A stretch of 26,072 nucleotides of DNA from contig CBFGWV010000033.1 in NCBI GenBank assembly GCA_965652545.1, forward strand, positions 1 to 26,072. Reading direction: 5' to 3'. The translations under genes and the position numbers were made by a program. Source of the DNA: CBFGWV01 sp965652545. GTDB lineage: Bacteria; Pseudomonadota; Gammaproteobacteria; Competibacterales; Competibacteraceae. Under the pieces are notes generated by a model. It did no database searches, had not been told where the DNA came from, and saw only the letters and a list, made by a program, of their open reading frames with translations. Positions 1 to 7,979 of this stretch are shown piece after piece (position 1 is the first letter of the stretch; every line of letters begins with the position of its first letter).

Positions 1-6
1 AGTGCC

Positions 7-699
7 CTACCCCAGCATCCAGTCCAGCGCCGCCTCCACATGCACGGCGGTGCTGTCGATCAGCGGCACACTGGCGTCCGCGGCGTCGACCAGCAAGGTG
101 ATTTCGGTGCAACCGAGAATGATGGCCTCGGCACCTTGTGCGACCAGCCTCTCCATGACCGCCCGATAGGCCGCCTGCGATGCCGGGCGAATGTCGCCCA
201 GGCACAGCTCCTCGAAGATGATGCGGTCCACCTGTGCGCGGTCATCGCCACCCGGGGCGATCATGTGGGCACCGGATGCTGCCTCGAGGCGGTCCCTGTA
301 GAACGGTTGCTCCATAGTGAAGCGGGTGCCCAACACACCGACGGTCTTGTACCCCCCAGCGCGCACGCGCGCCGCGGTGGTGTCGATGAGGTGAATCAGC
401 GGCACATCGACGGCCGATTCGATGCCCGATGCCACCTTGTGCATGGTGTTGGTCGCCAACACCAGCCCCTGGGCACCGGCGGCGACCAAATCCCGCGCCG
501 ACTGAGCCAGCATGGCACCAGCCTGATTCCAGTCGCCGCTGCGCTGACAGGCTTCTATGGGGGCGAAATCCACGCTGTGCAGGACCAAGTCAGCCGAATG
601 CAGGCCACCCAGCCGGTCTCTTACGCCACGGTTCAGTGCCTGATAGTAAGTCACCGTGGACTCCCAGCTCATGCCGCCGATCACGCCCAGCCGTTTCAT
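7..699 (-). CDS. Asp/Glu racemase family protein (YgeA-like), first catalytic Cys replaced
   Basis: A 230-residue member of the aspartate/glutamate racemase superfamily, cytosolic and cofactor-independent. The N-terminal GVIGGMSWEST motif, the TNTMHK stretch and the IILGCTE motif closely resemble E. coli YgeA, a broad-specificity amino-acid racemase. Two-base racemases use one cysteine per half. Here the second, C197, is present, but the first position reads LATNT with alanine at residue 82 (codon GCG at 454-456) where YgeA has cysteine. It may therefore be a one-sided racemase, a lyase or decarboxylase, or an inactive homologue. I start at the ATG at 699. An in-frame ATG at 711 would overlap the upstream exporter's stop codon. 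It is the third gene of a cassette with the LysE exporter and AlaX. The family call is firm; the substrate is unknown. Confidence 0.85.
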   Translation of the reverse strand: MKRLGVIGGMSWESTVTYYQALNRGVRDRLGGLHSADLVLHSVDFAPIEACQRSGDWNQAGAMLAQSARDLVAAGAQGLVLATNTMHKVASGIESAVDVPLIHLIDTTAARVRAGGYKTVGVLGTRFTMEQPFYRDRLEAASGAHMIAPGGDDRAQVDRIIFEELCLGDIRPASQAAYRAVMERLVAQGAEAIILGCTEITLLVDAADASVPLIDSTAVHVEAALDWMLG

Positions 700-704
700 C
701 GTAT

Positions 705-1301
705 TCACCATAGCAGCATGGCCACCGCGCCCAGGGTCAACACGGCCAGAACACCGTTGACGACCCGCCGCGCGCGCGGCCCGTGCAGGTAGCGACGAAT
801 GACGGTACCGAAACCCGCCCAGGTGAACGCACAGGGTATGCCGACGATGGCGAATGTCACCGCCACGACGATGGCCGAGGGCAAATAGGCGTCGCCGGGC
901 AGGGTGAAGGTGCCCATGGATGAGACCGCCATCATCCATGCCTTCGGGTTGACAACCTGGAACACCGCCGCCTGCCAGACAGCGAGCGGACGGGCATCAC
1001 CGCCGTCATTGTCATGCCCCGGGTCGCGCAGCAGCTGCCAAGCCAACCACAATAGGTAAGCCGCGCCGACCCCGCGCAGCACCGTCTGCGCCGGTGGCCA
1101 CAGGCTGAATAACTCGCCCAGGCCCAGCGCGGTGGCCAACAACAGCAGGAAGAAACCCACCTCGATGCCGACGATGTGCGGCAGCGTGCGCGCGAACCCG
1201 AAGCGGGCACCCGAGGCGGTGAGCATGAGGTTGTTCGGCCCCGGCGTGATGCTGGTGACGAAGGCGAAGGTGGCCATGGATAACCACAAGGTCAGCGGCA
1301 T
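705..1301 (-). CDS. LysE/RhtB family amino-acid exporter
   Basis: A 198-residue inner-membrane protein of the LysE/RhtB superfamily, which exports amino acids or derivatives such as lysine, homoserine or threonine. The hallmark SITPGPNNLML motif lies near the N-terminus. About six hydrophobic segments are visible, including GVGAAYLLWLAWQLL in the middle and a C-terminal VLAVLTLGAVAMLLW. Length is typical of the family (about 200 residues). The chosen ATG at 1301 overlaps the upstream AlaX stop as TGATG, with GAGG about 9 bases before it; a GTG one codon upstream (1304) is possible. The neighbours suggest export of an amino acid that is mis-used by tRNA charging or handled by the downstream racemase-like enzyme. 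The transported substrate cannot be read from the sequence. Confidence 0.9.
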   Translation of the reverse strand: MPLTLWLSMATFAFVTSITPGPNNLMLTASGARFGFARTLPHIVGIEVGFFLLLLATALGLGELFSLWPPAQTVLRGVGAAYLLWLAWQLLRDPGHDNDGGDARPLAVWQAAVFQVVNPKAWMMAVSSMGTFTLPGDAYLPSAIVVAVTFAIVGIPCAFTWAGFGTVIRRYLHGPRARRVVNGVLAVLTLGAVAMLLW

Positions 1302-2026
1302 CACGATGCATCCTCTTCAGCGAAGCCGAGAATGATGCGCCGGTTGCGCTTGCCCTTGTTCTCGATCTTGCGCACCACCACCTCGCCGATCTCAGCGGTG
1401 TTCGCCACATGGGTACCGCCGCACGGCTGACGATCGATGCCTTCGACATGGATGATCCGCACCGTGCCGCGCCCGCGCGGCGGCTGTACCGACATGGTAC
1501 GGACCATGTCGGGGTTGGCCTCCAGTTCGGCCTCGCTGACCGACTCCACCGTAACCGGCGTGGCGGCACGGATCAGGCCGTTCAGCGCCTCAGTCAGTGC
1601 CGTTTTGTCCGGCACCGGCTCACCGTCGCTGAGGTCGAAATCCAGCCGCCCCTTGTCGGCGGTCAGGGCCCCGCCGGTGACGCCCTGGGGTACCAGACTG
1701 CATAGCAGGTGCATGCAGGTGTGCATGCGCATGTGGCGGTGGCGTCGCGCCCAGTTCAGGTGCTGGGTCACGGCATCGCCCGCCGCTGGCGGCGGCGTCT
1801 CGCCACCCAGTTGCAGGCGAATGACACCGCCTTCGCCTTTACGGGTGTCCAGCACCGGCCAGCACCGGCCATCGGCGTGGGACAGCTCGCCGCTGTCGCC
1901 CGGCTGACCACCACCCTCGGGATAGAAGATGCTGGCATCCAATACCACCCAGGCCCCGTCCACGGCCACCACGGTGGTGTCCATCGATTTACGGTAAGGG
2001 TCATCGTAAAAAGCGGCCTGGGTCAT
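1301..2026 (-). CDS. AlaX-type alanyl-tRNA editing hydrolase
   Basis: A 241-residue free-standing tRNA-editing protein of the AlaX family, which hydrolyses Ser- or Gly-tRNA(Ala) made in error by AlaRS. The N-terminal half carries the AlaRS-like FYPEGGGQPGDSG loop. The zinc/catalytic set is complete: H102-x3-H106 in HTCMH, then C202 and H206 in CGGTH of the second-additional-domain fold. No synthetase core is present, and the length fits medium-size AlaX proteins. The ATG at 2026 has GGAG seven bases upstream. It is the first gene of the minus-strand cassette (AlaX, exporter, racemase-like) and is divergent from the MocR regulator 92 bp away, which probably controls it. Target specificity (Ser, Gly or a non-protein amino acid) is not determinable here. 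Confidence 0.9.
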   Translation of the reverse strand: MTQAAFYDDPYRKSMDTTVVAVDGAWVVLDASIFYPEGGGQPGDSGELSHADGRCWPVLDTRKGEGGVIRLQLGGETPPPAAGDAVTQHLNWARRHRHMRMHTCMHLLCSLVPQGVTGGALTADKGRLDFDLSDGEPVPDKTALTEALNGLIRAATPVTVESVSEAELEANPDMVRTMSVQPPRGRGTVRIIHVEGIDRQPCGGTHVANTAEIGEVVVRKIENKGKRNRRIILGFAEEDAS

Positions 2027-2064
2027 TGTTCGTCTCCGTTCATATTGCCCACTGGATTTCGGGG

Positions 2065-2126
2065 CTCAATTGAGAGCATATTGACCCTATCGAAAGCGTC
2101 AATTGGATTTTTGACACCATGTCAAT
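2065..2126. promoter_or_regulatory. TTGAC/GTCAA inverted repeats, candidate MocR operator
   Basis: The 92-bp divergent intergenic region holds three symmetrical elements. CTCAATTGAG is a perfect palindrome at 2065-2074. ATTGAC at 2080-2085 faces GTCAAT at 2098-2103 across 12 bases. TTGACA at 2111-2116 faces TGTCAA at 2120-2125 across three bases, and this last one covers the ATG of the regulator gene at 2119. The same half-site therefore occurs four times. Binding by the adjacent MocR-type protein, with autoregulation and control of the AlaX cassette, is an inference from position and symmetry. TTGACC at 2081-2086 could also be a -35 element, but I see no convincing -10. Confidence 0.55.
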
Positions 2127-3510
2127 CTGGTGCCCCGATCTCGCGCCGTTTCCCGGCCCACGCTACAAGGCCCTGGCCGATGCGCTGGAGCATGACATTC
2201 GCCGCGGCCGCTTGCCGGCCGGCGCCAAACTGCCACCGCACCGGCGCCTGGCCGACGCCTTGCGCGTCACGATCGGCACCGTGGCGCGCGGCTATGCCGA
2301 AGCCGAACGGCGGCAGTTGATCAGCGCCCAGGTCGGTAGCGGCACGTTCGTGCGGCGCGGGTCGGCCGCGCACAACGGCTTCGCCATCGAGAGCGGTATC
2401 GACGACGGTGTCGTCGACTTGAGCTTGAGCATGGCGATCCCCTCGGCCCACGAGCAAGACGTCGGTCGGGTACTGAGTCGCCTGGCGGCCGATCCGGCCA
2501 TCCTGACGGAGGTGCTGCAGTATCAGCCCGAAGCCGGGCTGCTGCGCCAACGCAAGGCCGCCGCGCAATGGCTGGAGGAGCTCGGCGTTCCCACCGATGC
2601 CGAACACGTGCTGATCTGCAACGGTGGTCAGCACGCCATCAATGTCGGTCTCCAGACCCTGGCCCGGCCGGCTGACCTGATCGCCGCCGAGGGCTTGAGC
2701 TACCCGGGGTTCATCGGCGCGGCGCGGCGCCAGAGCATGCGGGTCATGGGCGTAAGAATCGACCACGGCGGGCTGGACCCCGAGGCGCTGGACACGGTCT
2801 GTCGGCAGTTCAATCCACGTGCGCTGTACTGCATGCCCGCGGTCCACAACCCCACCTGTGCCACCCAGGACGAGGGCCGTCGGCGTGCCATCGTCGAGGT
2901 CGCCCGTCGTCACGACCTGTGGTTGATCGAAGACGGCGTCGTACCGACAGTGGACGAGCCCCCCGGCCCACCATTGGCCGCCCTCGCCCCCGAGCGGGTG
3001 CTGTATATCCATAGCGCAGCGAAAATCCTCGCCGGCGGCTTGCGGGTGGGGTTTCTGGTCGTGCCCACCGGTGTCGCCGACAAGGCCCGGGGGGTCTTGC
3101 GCAGCCATTGCTGGATGGCGCCGCCGCTGATGGCAGAGTTGGCCATGCGCTGGCGTGCCTCGGACGAGGGCCGGGCCCTGCGCGTCTGGCAGCACAAGGA
3201 GATCGAGGCGCGGCAGGCCGCGGTACAGCGGATACTGGGGCGCTATCGCTTCCGCACCGCCCGGACGGCGTTCAATGTGTGGTTGCCGCTGCCCGAACCT
3301 TGGCACAGCTCGCCGTTCGTCGGCCGTCTGGCCGAGCGCGGGGTGCGGGTCCAACCGGCGGACATCTTTGCCGTCGGCCGCTACCCTGCGCCGGCCGCCG
3401 TGCGCTTGTGCATCAGCAGCGCGCGCAGCCTCGCCGACCTGGAACGGGGGCTGGCGATCATCGCACAGACGCTGGAAGAGGACCCGGTGCTGGAGCCGAC
3501 GGCGTATTGA
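2119..3510 (+). CDS. MocR-family transcriptional regulator (GntR HTH fused to aminotransferase domain)
   Basis: A 463-residue regulator. It has an N-terminal winged helix of the GntR type (residues ~12-75, including YKALADALEHDIRRGRLPAG and the GTVARGYAEAERRQLI recognition region). A linker follows, then a fold-type I aminotransferase-like domain (~110-455). The PLP-binding lysine is probably K302 in HSAAKILAGGLRVGF. The HNPT motif (HNPTCATQ) and the DGVVPTVDE segment match the PLP pocket. MocR proteins sense PLP or a PLP-amino-acid adduct and bind paired sites in divergent promoters. Here the divergent partner is the AlaX-exporter-racemase cassette, so an amino-acid-related ligand is plausible. 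The ATG lies inside a perfect inverted repeat. Its stop codon directly abuts the stop of the convergent DUF2970 gene, with no bases between. Confidence 0.92.
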   Translation: MSIWCPDLAPFPGPRYKALADALEHDIRRGRLPAGAKLPPHRRLADALRVTIGTVARGYAEAERRQLISAQVGSGTFVRRGSAAHNGFAIESGIDDGVVDLSLSMAIPSAHEQDVGRVLSRLAADPAILTEVLQYQPEAGLLRQRKAAAQWLEELGVPTDAEHVLICNGGQHAINVGLQTLARPADLIAAEGLSYPGFIGAARRQSMRVMGVRIDHGGLDPEALDTVCRQFNPRALYCMPAVHNPTCATQDEGRRRAIVEVARRHDLWLIEDGVVPTVDEPPGPPLAALAPERVLYIHSAAKILAGGLRVGFLVVPTGVADKARGVLRSHCWMAPPLMAELAMRWRASDEGRALRVWQHKEIEARQAAVQRILGRYRFRTARTAFNVWLPLPEPWHSSPFVGRLAERGVRVQPADIFAVGRYPAPAAVRLCISSARSLADLERGLAIIAQTLEEDPVLEPTAY

Positions 3511-3714
3511 TCAGGGCAATGCGAAGTGCAGGATCACCTGCACGATGCCATACAGCACCAGCACGAAGGCCACCGTCATCACCGCACCGATGATGATGAA
3601 GTGGCTGGCCTTGCCTTTGCTGAAATCGCGTTGGCGGTTGGCCTCGCTCTGCACACCGACGAAGGCCGCCAGCACGCTCTTGACGGTATCCCAAAGGGTC
3701 GGTTCACCTGCCAT
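3511..3714 (-). CDS. DUF2970 family small membrane protein
   Basis: A 67-residue protein that I recognise as DUF2970, from the N-terminal TLWDTVKSVLAAFVGVQSEA stretch, the charged NRQRDFSKGK block and one C-terminal transmembrane helix (FIIIGAVMTVAFVLVLYGIV). Family members are short, single-pass inner-membrane proteins of unknown function in beta- and gammaproteobacteria. The ATG at 3714 follows the prfC stop (TGA, 3719-3717) after two bases, so it should be translated from the prfC transcript by coupling. A much longer open frame extends upstream inside prfC but is only antiphase reading of that gene; the family homology begins at this ATG. Function unknown. Confidence 0.85.
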   Translation of the reverse strand: MAGEPTLWDTVKSVLAAFVGVQSEANRQRDFSKGKASHFIIIGAVMTVAFVLVLYGIVQVILHFALP

Positions 3715-3716
3715 GT

Positions 3717-5306
3717 TCAAGCCGCTCCATGTTCGCGTGTGGCGGAGAAGTGAACCTTGGGCCAACGCTCCTGCGCCAATTGCAGGTTGACCCGGGTCGG
3801 TGCCAGGTACACCCACTCGCCGTGGTGATCGATCGCCAGTTGCTCCTGGCATTTGTTGCAGAATTCTTCGAAGTGCTTCTCGTCCGGGCAACTGACCCAA
3901 CGAGCCGTGGCGACGTTGATGGTCTCGAACTGGCAGTCCACGCCGTACTCGGCCTTGAGGCGATACGCCGCCACGTCGAACTGCAGAATCCCCACCGCCC
4001 CGAGAATCAGATCGTTGCTGATGCGAGGCCGGAACAGCTGCGTCGCACCCTCCTCGCACAACTGCTCCAGCCCTTTTTGCAATTGCTTGAGCTTGAGCGG
4101 ATCGCGCAGGCGTGCACGGCGGAACAACTCGGGGGCGAAGTCCGGCACACCCGTGAAGGTCAGTGCCTCGCCCTCGGTGAAGGTATCGCCGATACGCACG
4201 GTGCCGTGATTGTGGATGCCGATGATATCGCCGGGAAAGGCCTCCTCGATGTGCTCGCGCTCGGAGGCCATGAAGGTCAGCGCGTCGGGGATCTTGATGT
4301 CGCGCCCGATGCGCACATGCCGCGCCTTCATCCCCGGTTTGTAGCTGCCTGAGCAGATGCGCAGGAAGGCGATGCGGTCGCGGTGCTGGGGGTCCATGTT
4401 CGCCTGGATCTTGAACACGAAACCGGAGAACTTAGTTTCCTCAGGTGCAACGGTGCGCTGCACGGCGGCGCGGGCACGCGGGGGCGGCGAATGCTTGACG
4501 AAGCCATCGAGCATCTCCTGCACGCCGAAGTTGGTGATGGCGGCGCCGAAGAACACCGGCGTCTGCTTGCCCGCCAGGTACGCCTCGGGGTCGAAGCGAT
4601 GGCTGGCACCGCGCACCAGGTCCACCTCCTCGCGCAGCTCGTTGACGAAGTCGCCGAGAACCTCATCCAGCTCGGGGTTGTCCAGCCCCTGGATGAACTG
4701 GCCCTGGCCCAGCCGTCCCTCACGTGTGGGCTGATACAAGTGCACGAAGTCGTCGTACAGGTGGTAGACGCCTTTGAGTCGGCGCCCCATGCCGATGGGC
4801 CAGACGATGGGCGCGCATTGGATCTTCAGCACCGACTCGACCTCGTCCATCAGTTCGATGGGCTCGCGGCCCTCGCGGTCGAGCTTGTTGATGAAGGTGA
4901 AGATCGGCGTATCGCGCAGCCGGCACACGTCCATCAGCTTGATGGTGCGCTCCTCTACGCCCTTGGCGCAGTCGATGACCATCAGCGCCGAGTCCACCGC
5001 GGTCAACGTGCGGTAGGTGTCCTCGGAGAAGTCCTCGTGACCGGGGGTGTCGAGCAGGTTGATGATGTGTCCGGCGTAGGGAAACTGCATCACCGAGGAG
5101 GTCACGGAAATGCCGCGCTGCTTCTCCAGCTCCATCCAGTCGGAGGTCGCATGACGGGCCGATTTGCGGCCCTTGACCGTGCCGGCAAGCTGAATGGCGC
5201 CGCCGAACAGCAGCAGCTTTTCGGTCAGCGTGGTCTTGCCCGCATCCGGGTGGGAGATGATGGCGAAGGTGCGACGCTTTTGCATCGCCGCAAGAAATTC
5301 CGTCAT
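3717..5306 (-). CDS. prfC: Peptide chain release factor 3 (RF3)
   Basis: A 529-residue translational GTPase that removes RF1/RF2 from the ribosome after peptide release. G-domain motifs are intact: SHPDAGKTT (residues 18-26), RGISVTSSV as the switch region, DTPGHEDF (86-93) and NKLD (140-143). The rest matches the RF3 domains II and III, for example the EHIEEAFPGDIIGIHNHGT segment. The length equals the usual 526-530 residues and no residue appears lost. The ATG at 5306 has AAGG just upstream. It is followed by the DUF2970 gene after two bases. A 95-bp gap separates it from the REC-EAL gene on the same strand; I could not identify a clear promoter or terminator there. Confidence 0.97.
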   Translation of the reverse strand: MTEFLAAMQKRRTFAIISHPDAGKTTLTEKLLLFGGAIQLAGTVKGRKSARHATSDWMELEKQRGISVTSSVMQFPYAGHIINLLDTPGHEDFSEDTYRTLTAVDSALMVIDCAKGVEERTIKLMDVCRLRDTPIFTFINKLDREGREPIELMDEVESVLKIQCAPIVWPIGMGRRLKGVYHLYDDFVHLYQPTREGRLGQGQFIQGLDNPELDEVLGDFVNELREEVDLVRGASHRFDPEAYLAGKQTPVFFGAAITNFGVQEMLDGFVKHSPPPRARAAVQRTVAPEETKFSGFVFKIQANMDPQHRDRIAFLRICSGSYKPGMKARHVRIGRDIKIPDALTFMASEREHIEEAFPGDIIGIHNHGTVRIGDTFTEGEALTFTGVPDFAPELFRRARLRDPLKLKQLQKGLEQLCEEGATQLFRPRISNDLILGAVGILQFDVAAYRLKAEYGVDCQFETINVATARWVSCPDEKHFEEFCNKCQEQLAIDHHGEWVYLAPTRVNLQLAQERWPKVHFSATREHGAA

Positions 5307-5401
5307 GGCCTTGGGAGCGCTCGAGACTGGGCTGAAAAAGACCCGCTAGTTTCGGCCAGTGCGGTGGATTTGTGAAGCGTAAGCGGGGCTTTGACGAAAC
5401 C

Positions 5402-6607
5402 TCAGTGGGCCGCCGCCGCCCAGCGCTTGGCCCAGGCCGTCACCTCGGCCCCAGGCATGGCGGGGCTGATGAAGTAGCCTTGCGCCGCGTCGCAGCCGGC
5501 TGAAACCAGGAAGTCCCAGTCCTCTTGCGTCTCCACGCCCTCGGCCACGACCTTGAGCCCGAGTTGATGGGCCATGTTTATGGTGGATTCCACGATGATG
5601 CGGGAGAACGAATCATCCGCCGCACCGCGCACGAAGGATTGGTCCAGTTTCAGCTCACTGAAGGGAATCTGCTTGAGCTGCTCCATCGTGGAGTAACCGG
5701 TGCCGTAATCGTCGATGGACAGCTCGAAACCCTTCAGCCGCAATCGGCTGAGGATATCCAGCGTCGTCAGCATGTCCTCCGCCAGCCAGCTCTCGGTCAC
5801 CTCGATCACCATGCGCGAGTGTGAAAGACCCAGCGCGTCGATCATGCTGCTCAGGCGTTCGGGAAAATCCAGATGATTCAACGAGCGCATTGAGACGTTT
5901 ACCGCGAGCATTGTATCCAGCCCGTCAACGGCCCAGTTCGCGACGTGCTTCAAGGCTTGACCAACCGTTCGCTCGGTCATGGCCTCCAGCAGTAGGAGAT
6001 CCGACTCCGCCAGCTCGATGAACACCTCTGGCAGCAACAGCCCACGCTGGGGATGATTCCAGCGCATCAGGACCTCGAAGCCGATGATCTGCGAATCGCC
6101 CAAGGCGACTTTAGGCTGGAAATACGGCACCACCTCGTTCGAGCGCAACGCATGGCGCAATTCGTCCGGCGAGACCGTGTACCGCCCCTCGCTTGAGCGG
6201 GTACCCCAGCGGGTCGCCCTGGCACGGCGCAGGGCCGCGGAGAATTCATCGACGCCAAAGGGTTTGGTCAGGCTGCCGACCACGCGCAGGCCGTGGCCCA
6301 TGGCGATTTGCGTGGCGGTACGCAGCACGCGCGGGTCGAAGGCACTGATCAGCACCACTGCGGAGCGGCAACCGTTGGCAGCCAGGTGGCGGATGACCTC
6401 GACGCCATCGACATCGGGCATGAGCAAATCCAGGACCACGACATCGACGGAGGCATCGTACATGGCCTGGAATGCCGCAAAATGCGTCACCGAGCTGGCT
6501 TTGTAGCCCAGATCTTCTGCCAACGTGACCACGAGATCGCCCATCGCCGGATCGTCATCCAGGACAAGCAAGGCGGAAGCATCCGGGCTGACGGGGTCTA
6601 AAGCCAT
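5402..6607 (-). CDS. Response regulator with EAL domain, predicted c-di-GMP phosphodiesterase
   Basis: A 401-residue two-domain signalling protein. The receiver domain (~10-125) has the acidic pocket D17-D19, the phosphoacceptor D60 in VVLDLLMPD and the lysine K115 in LTKPF. The EAL domain (~145-395) reads EVL at E178 in place of EAL. It keeps N237 (LAVNVS), E269 (EVTES), D299/D300 (SIDDYGTGYS), K320 (LKLD), E356 (AEGVET) and Q376 (QGYF). All metal and catalytic residues are thus present, so hydrolysis of c-di-GMP to pGpG, controlled by phosphorylation, is predicted. No histidine kinase lies nearby. I start at the ATG at 6607, just before the receiver fold. The frame stays open to a TTG at 6703, but that extension lacks a ribosome-binding site and conserved features. 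It is divergent from the C-S lyase gene. Confidence 0.9.
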   Translation of the reverse strand: MALDPVSPDASALLVLDDDPAMGDLVVTLAEDLGYKASSVTHFAAFQAMYDASVDVVVLDLLMPDVDGVEVIRHLAANGCRSAVVLISAFDPRVLRTATQIAMGHGLRVVGSLTKPFGVDEFSAALRRARATRWGTRSSEGRYTVSPDELRHALRSNEVVPYFQPKVALGDSQIIGFEVLMRWNHPQRGLLLPEVFIELAESDLLLLEAMTERTVGQALKHVANWAVDGLDTMLAVNVSMRSLNHLDFPERLSSMIDALGLSHSRMVIEVTESWLAEDMLTTLDILSRLRLKGFELSIDDYGTGYSTMEQLKQIPFSELKLDQSFVRGAADDSFSRIIVESTINMAHQLGLKVVAEGVETQEDWDFLVSAGCDAAQGYFISPAMPGAEVTAWAKRWAAAAH

Positions 6608-6721
6608 GGCGAGCAGCGGGGTCTCGTCGTTATCGTGTGTGGCGTTGAGTGTATCCGAACCTCGGTCCTGGATCAGTCCGAAAAAGCGCCGAGACCTAAA
6701 CAATCGTTACAGGAAATTAAC

Positions 6722-7891
6722 ATGAGTGGCTGGACACTGGAGCACGGCGCGGATCGGCGCGCTTTCGGTTCGGACAAATGGACGCACTATGCGGACGATG
6801 TGTTGCCCATGTGGGTCGCGGATATGGATTTCGCCGCGCCGCAGGAGATCTGTCATCGGCTGGCCGGGCTGGTCGAGCACGGGGTGTTCGGCTACGGCCA
6901 GGGCCGCCCGCCGTCCTTGATCGAGGCCATCGTGCGCCATGCCGCGCACCGCTATGACTGGACGATCGACCCCGACTGGCTGGTCCTGCTGCCGGCCCTG
7001 GTGCCGGGCTTGAATATCGCCTGCCGGGCGGTCGGCGAGAGCGGCGATGCGGTGCTCGTCCCCACACCGGTGTATCCGCGCTTTCTCGGCGCGGTGGCCA
7101 ACCAGGGCCGACGGCTGATTGCCGTACCGCACAAGATCGAGACCCGTGGCGGCGTGCTGGATTGCGTACCGGACCTGGAGGCACTGGCCGCAGCTTGCAC
7201 GCCGGATACACGCCTGCTGTTGCTGTGCCACCCGCACAACCCCACCGGCCGCGCCTACACCGAGGCGGAACTCGGCGCGATCGCCGCGCTGGCCGAGGCG
7301 CGCGATCTGGTCGTGGTATCCGACGAGGTCCATGGCGACCTCGCACTCGATGGCGATGCACACCGCCCGTTGGCTGTAGTGGCGCCACGGCTGGCGCCAC
7401 GTTTGATTACCCTTATGGCGCCGAGCAAGACCTACAACATCGCAGGATTGGGTTGCGGCTGGGCCATCATCGCCGACCCGGCGCTTCGCCTGCGCTTCCG
7501 CCGCGCCATGCAAGGCCTGACCCCGGCGCCCAACCTGCCCGCCATGGCCGCCGCCGAGGTCGCCCTGGGGCTGGACGACAGTTGGCGTCAGGATGTCCTG
7601 ACCCGCCTGCGTGCCAACCGCGAACGTCTCATCGCCCGCCTGGCGGCCGAGGCGCCGATGCTGGGGGTGGCACGCCCGGCGTTCACCTACCTGGCCTGGA
7701 TCGACTGCTCGCGGGCCGGTATCGGCGATGACCCGGCAGAGGCCATTCTCCGGCGCGGCCGCCTGGCCTTGTCGGACGGGCGTGATTTCGGGCCTGGCGG
7801 CGAGGGCTTCGTGCGCTTGAACTTCGGCTGTTCGGCGGCCACGCTTGAGGATGGAATCGGCCGTCTGCTCGATGCTTGCCGGCCAGAGTGA
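6722..7891 (+). CDS. PatB/MalY-type pyridoxal-phosphate C-S lyase
   Basis: A 389-residue fold-type I PLP enzyme of the MalY/PatB group, which cleaves cystathionine or other cysteine-S-conjugates to pyruvate, ammonia and a thiol. The N-terminal LPMWVADMDFAAP signature, CHPHNPTGR (PLP ring contacts), VVSDEVHGDL and the Schiff-base lysine K236 in MAPSKTYNIAG are all present. Length matches the family (about 385-395). The chosen ATG has AGGA at a good distance; the frame is open further upstream but without family homology. It is divergent from the REC-EAL gene across 114 bp. Whether it serves methionine biosynthesis (cystathionine beta-lyase) or degradation of thio-conjugates cannot be told from sequence. 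No sulfur-metabolism genes are adjacent. Confidence 0.92.
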   Translation: MSGWTLEHGADRRAFGSDKWTHYADDVLPMWVADMDFAAPQEICHRLAGLVEHGVFGYGQGRPPSLIEAIVRHAAHRYDWTIDPDWLVLLPALVPGLNIACRAVGESGDAVLVPTPVYPRFLGAVANQGRRLIAVPHKIETRGGVLDCVPDLEALAAACTPDTRLLLLCHPHNPTGRAYTEAELGAIAALAEARDLVVVSDEVHGDLALDGDAHRPLAVVAPRLAPRLITLMAPSKTYNIAGLGCGWAIIADPALRLRFRRAMQGLTPAPNLPAMAAAEVALGLDDSWRQDVLTRLRANRERLIARLAAEAPMLGVARPAFTYLAWIDCSRAGIGDDPAEAILRRGRLALSDGRDFGPGGEGFVRLNFGCSAATLEDGIGRLLDACRPE

Positions 7892-7979
7892 CCCTGCGCC
7901 GCCAGTGGCCTGAGCGCCGGGGCACGGAGTTTGATAGCATCGGCCTCATCGTTCGACCGCGGTAAATAATCCTTTGGCC

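Noticed and set aside
7..939. 310-residue version of the racemase starting at 939
   Set aside because: The extra N-terminus overlaps the exporter gene in another frame and lacks homology; family similarity begins at the ATG at 699.
1851..1870. Tandem 10-bp duplication (AGCACCGGCC twice) in the AlaX gene
   Set aside because: The reading frame and family motifs continue normally on both sides, so it is ordinary coding sequence, not a frameshift.
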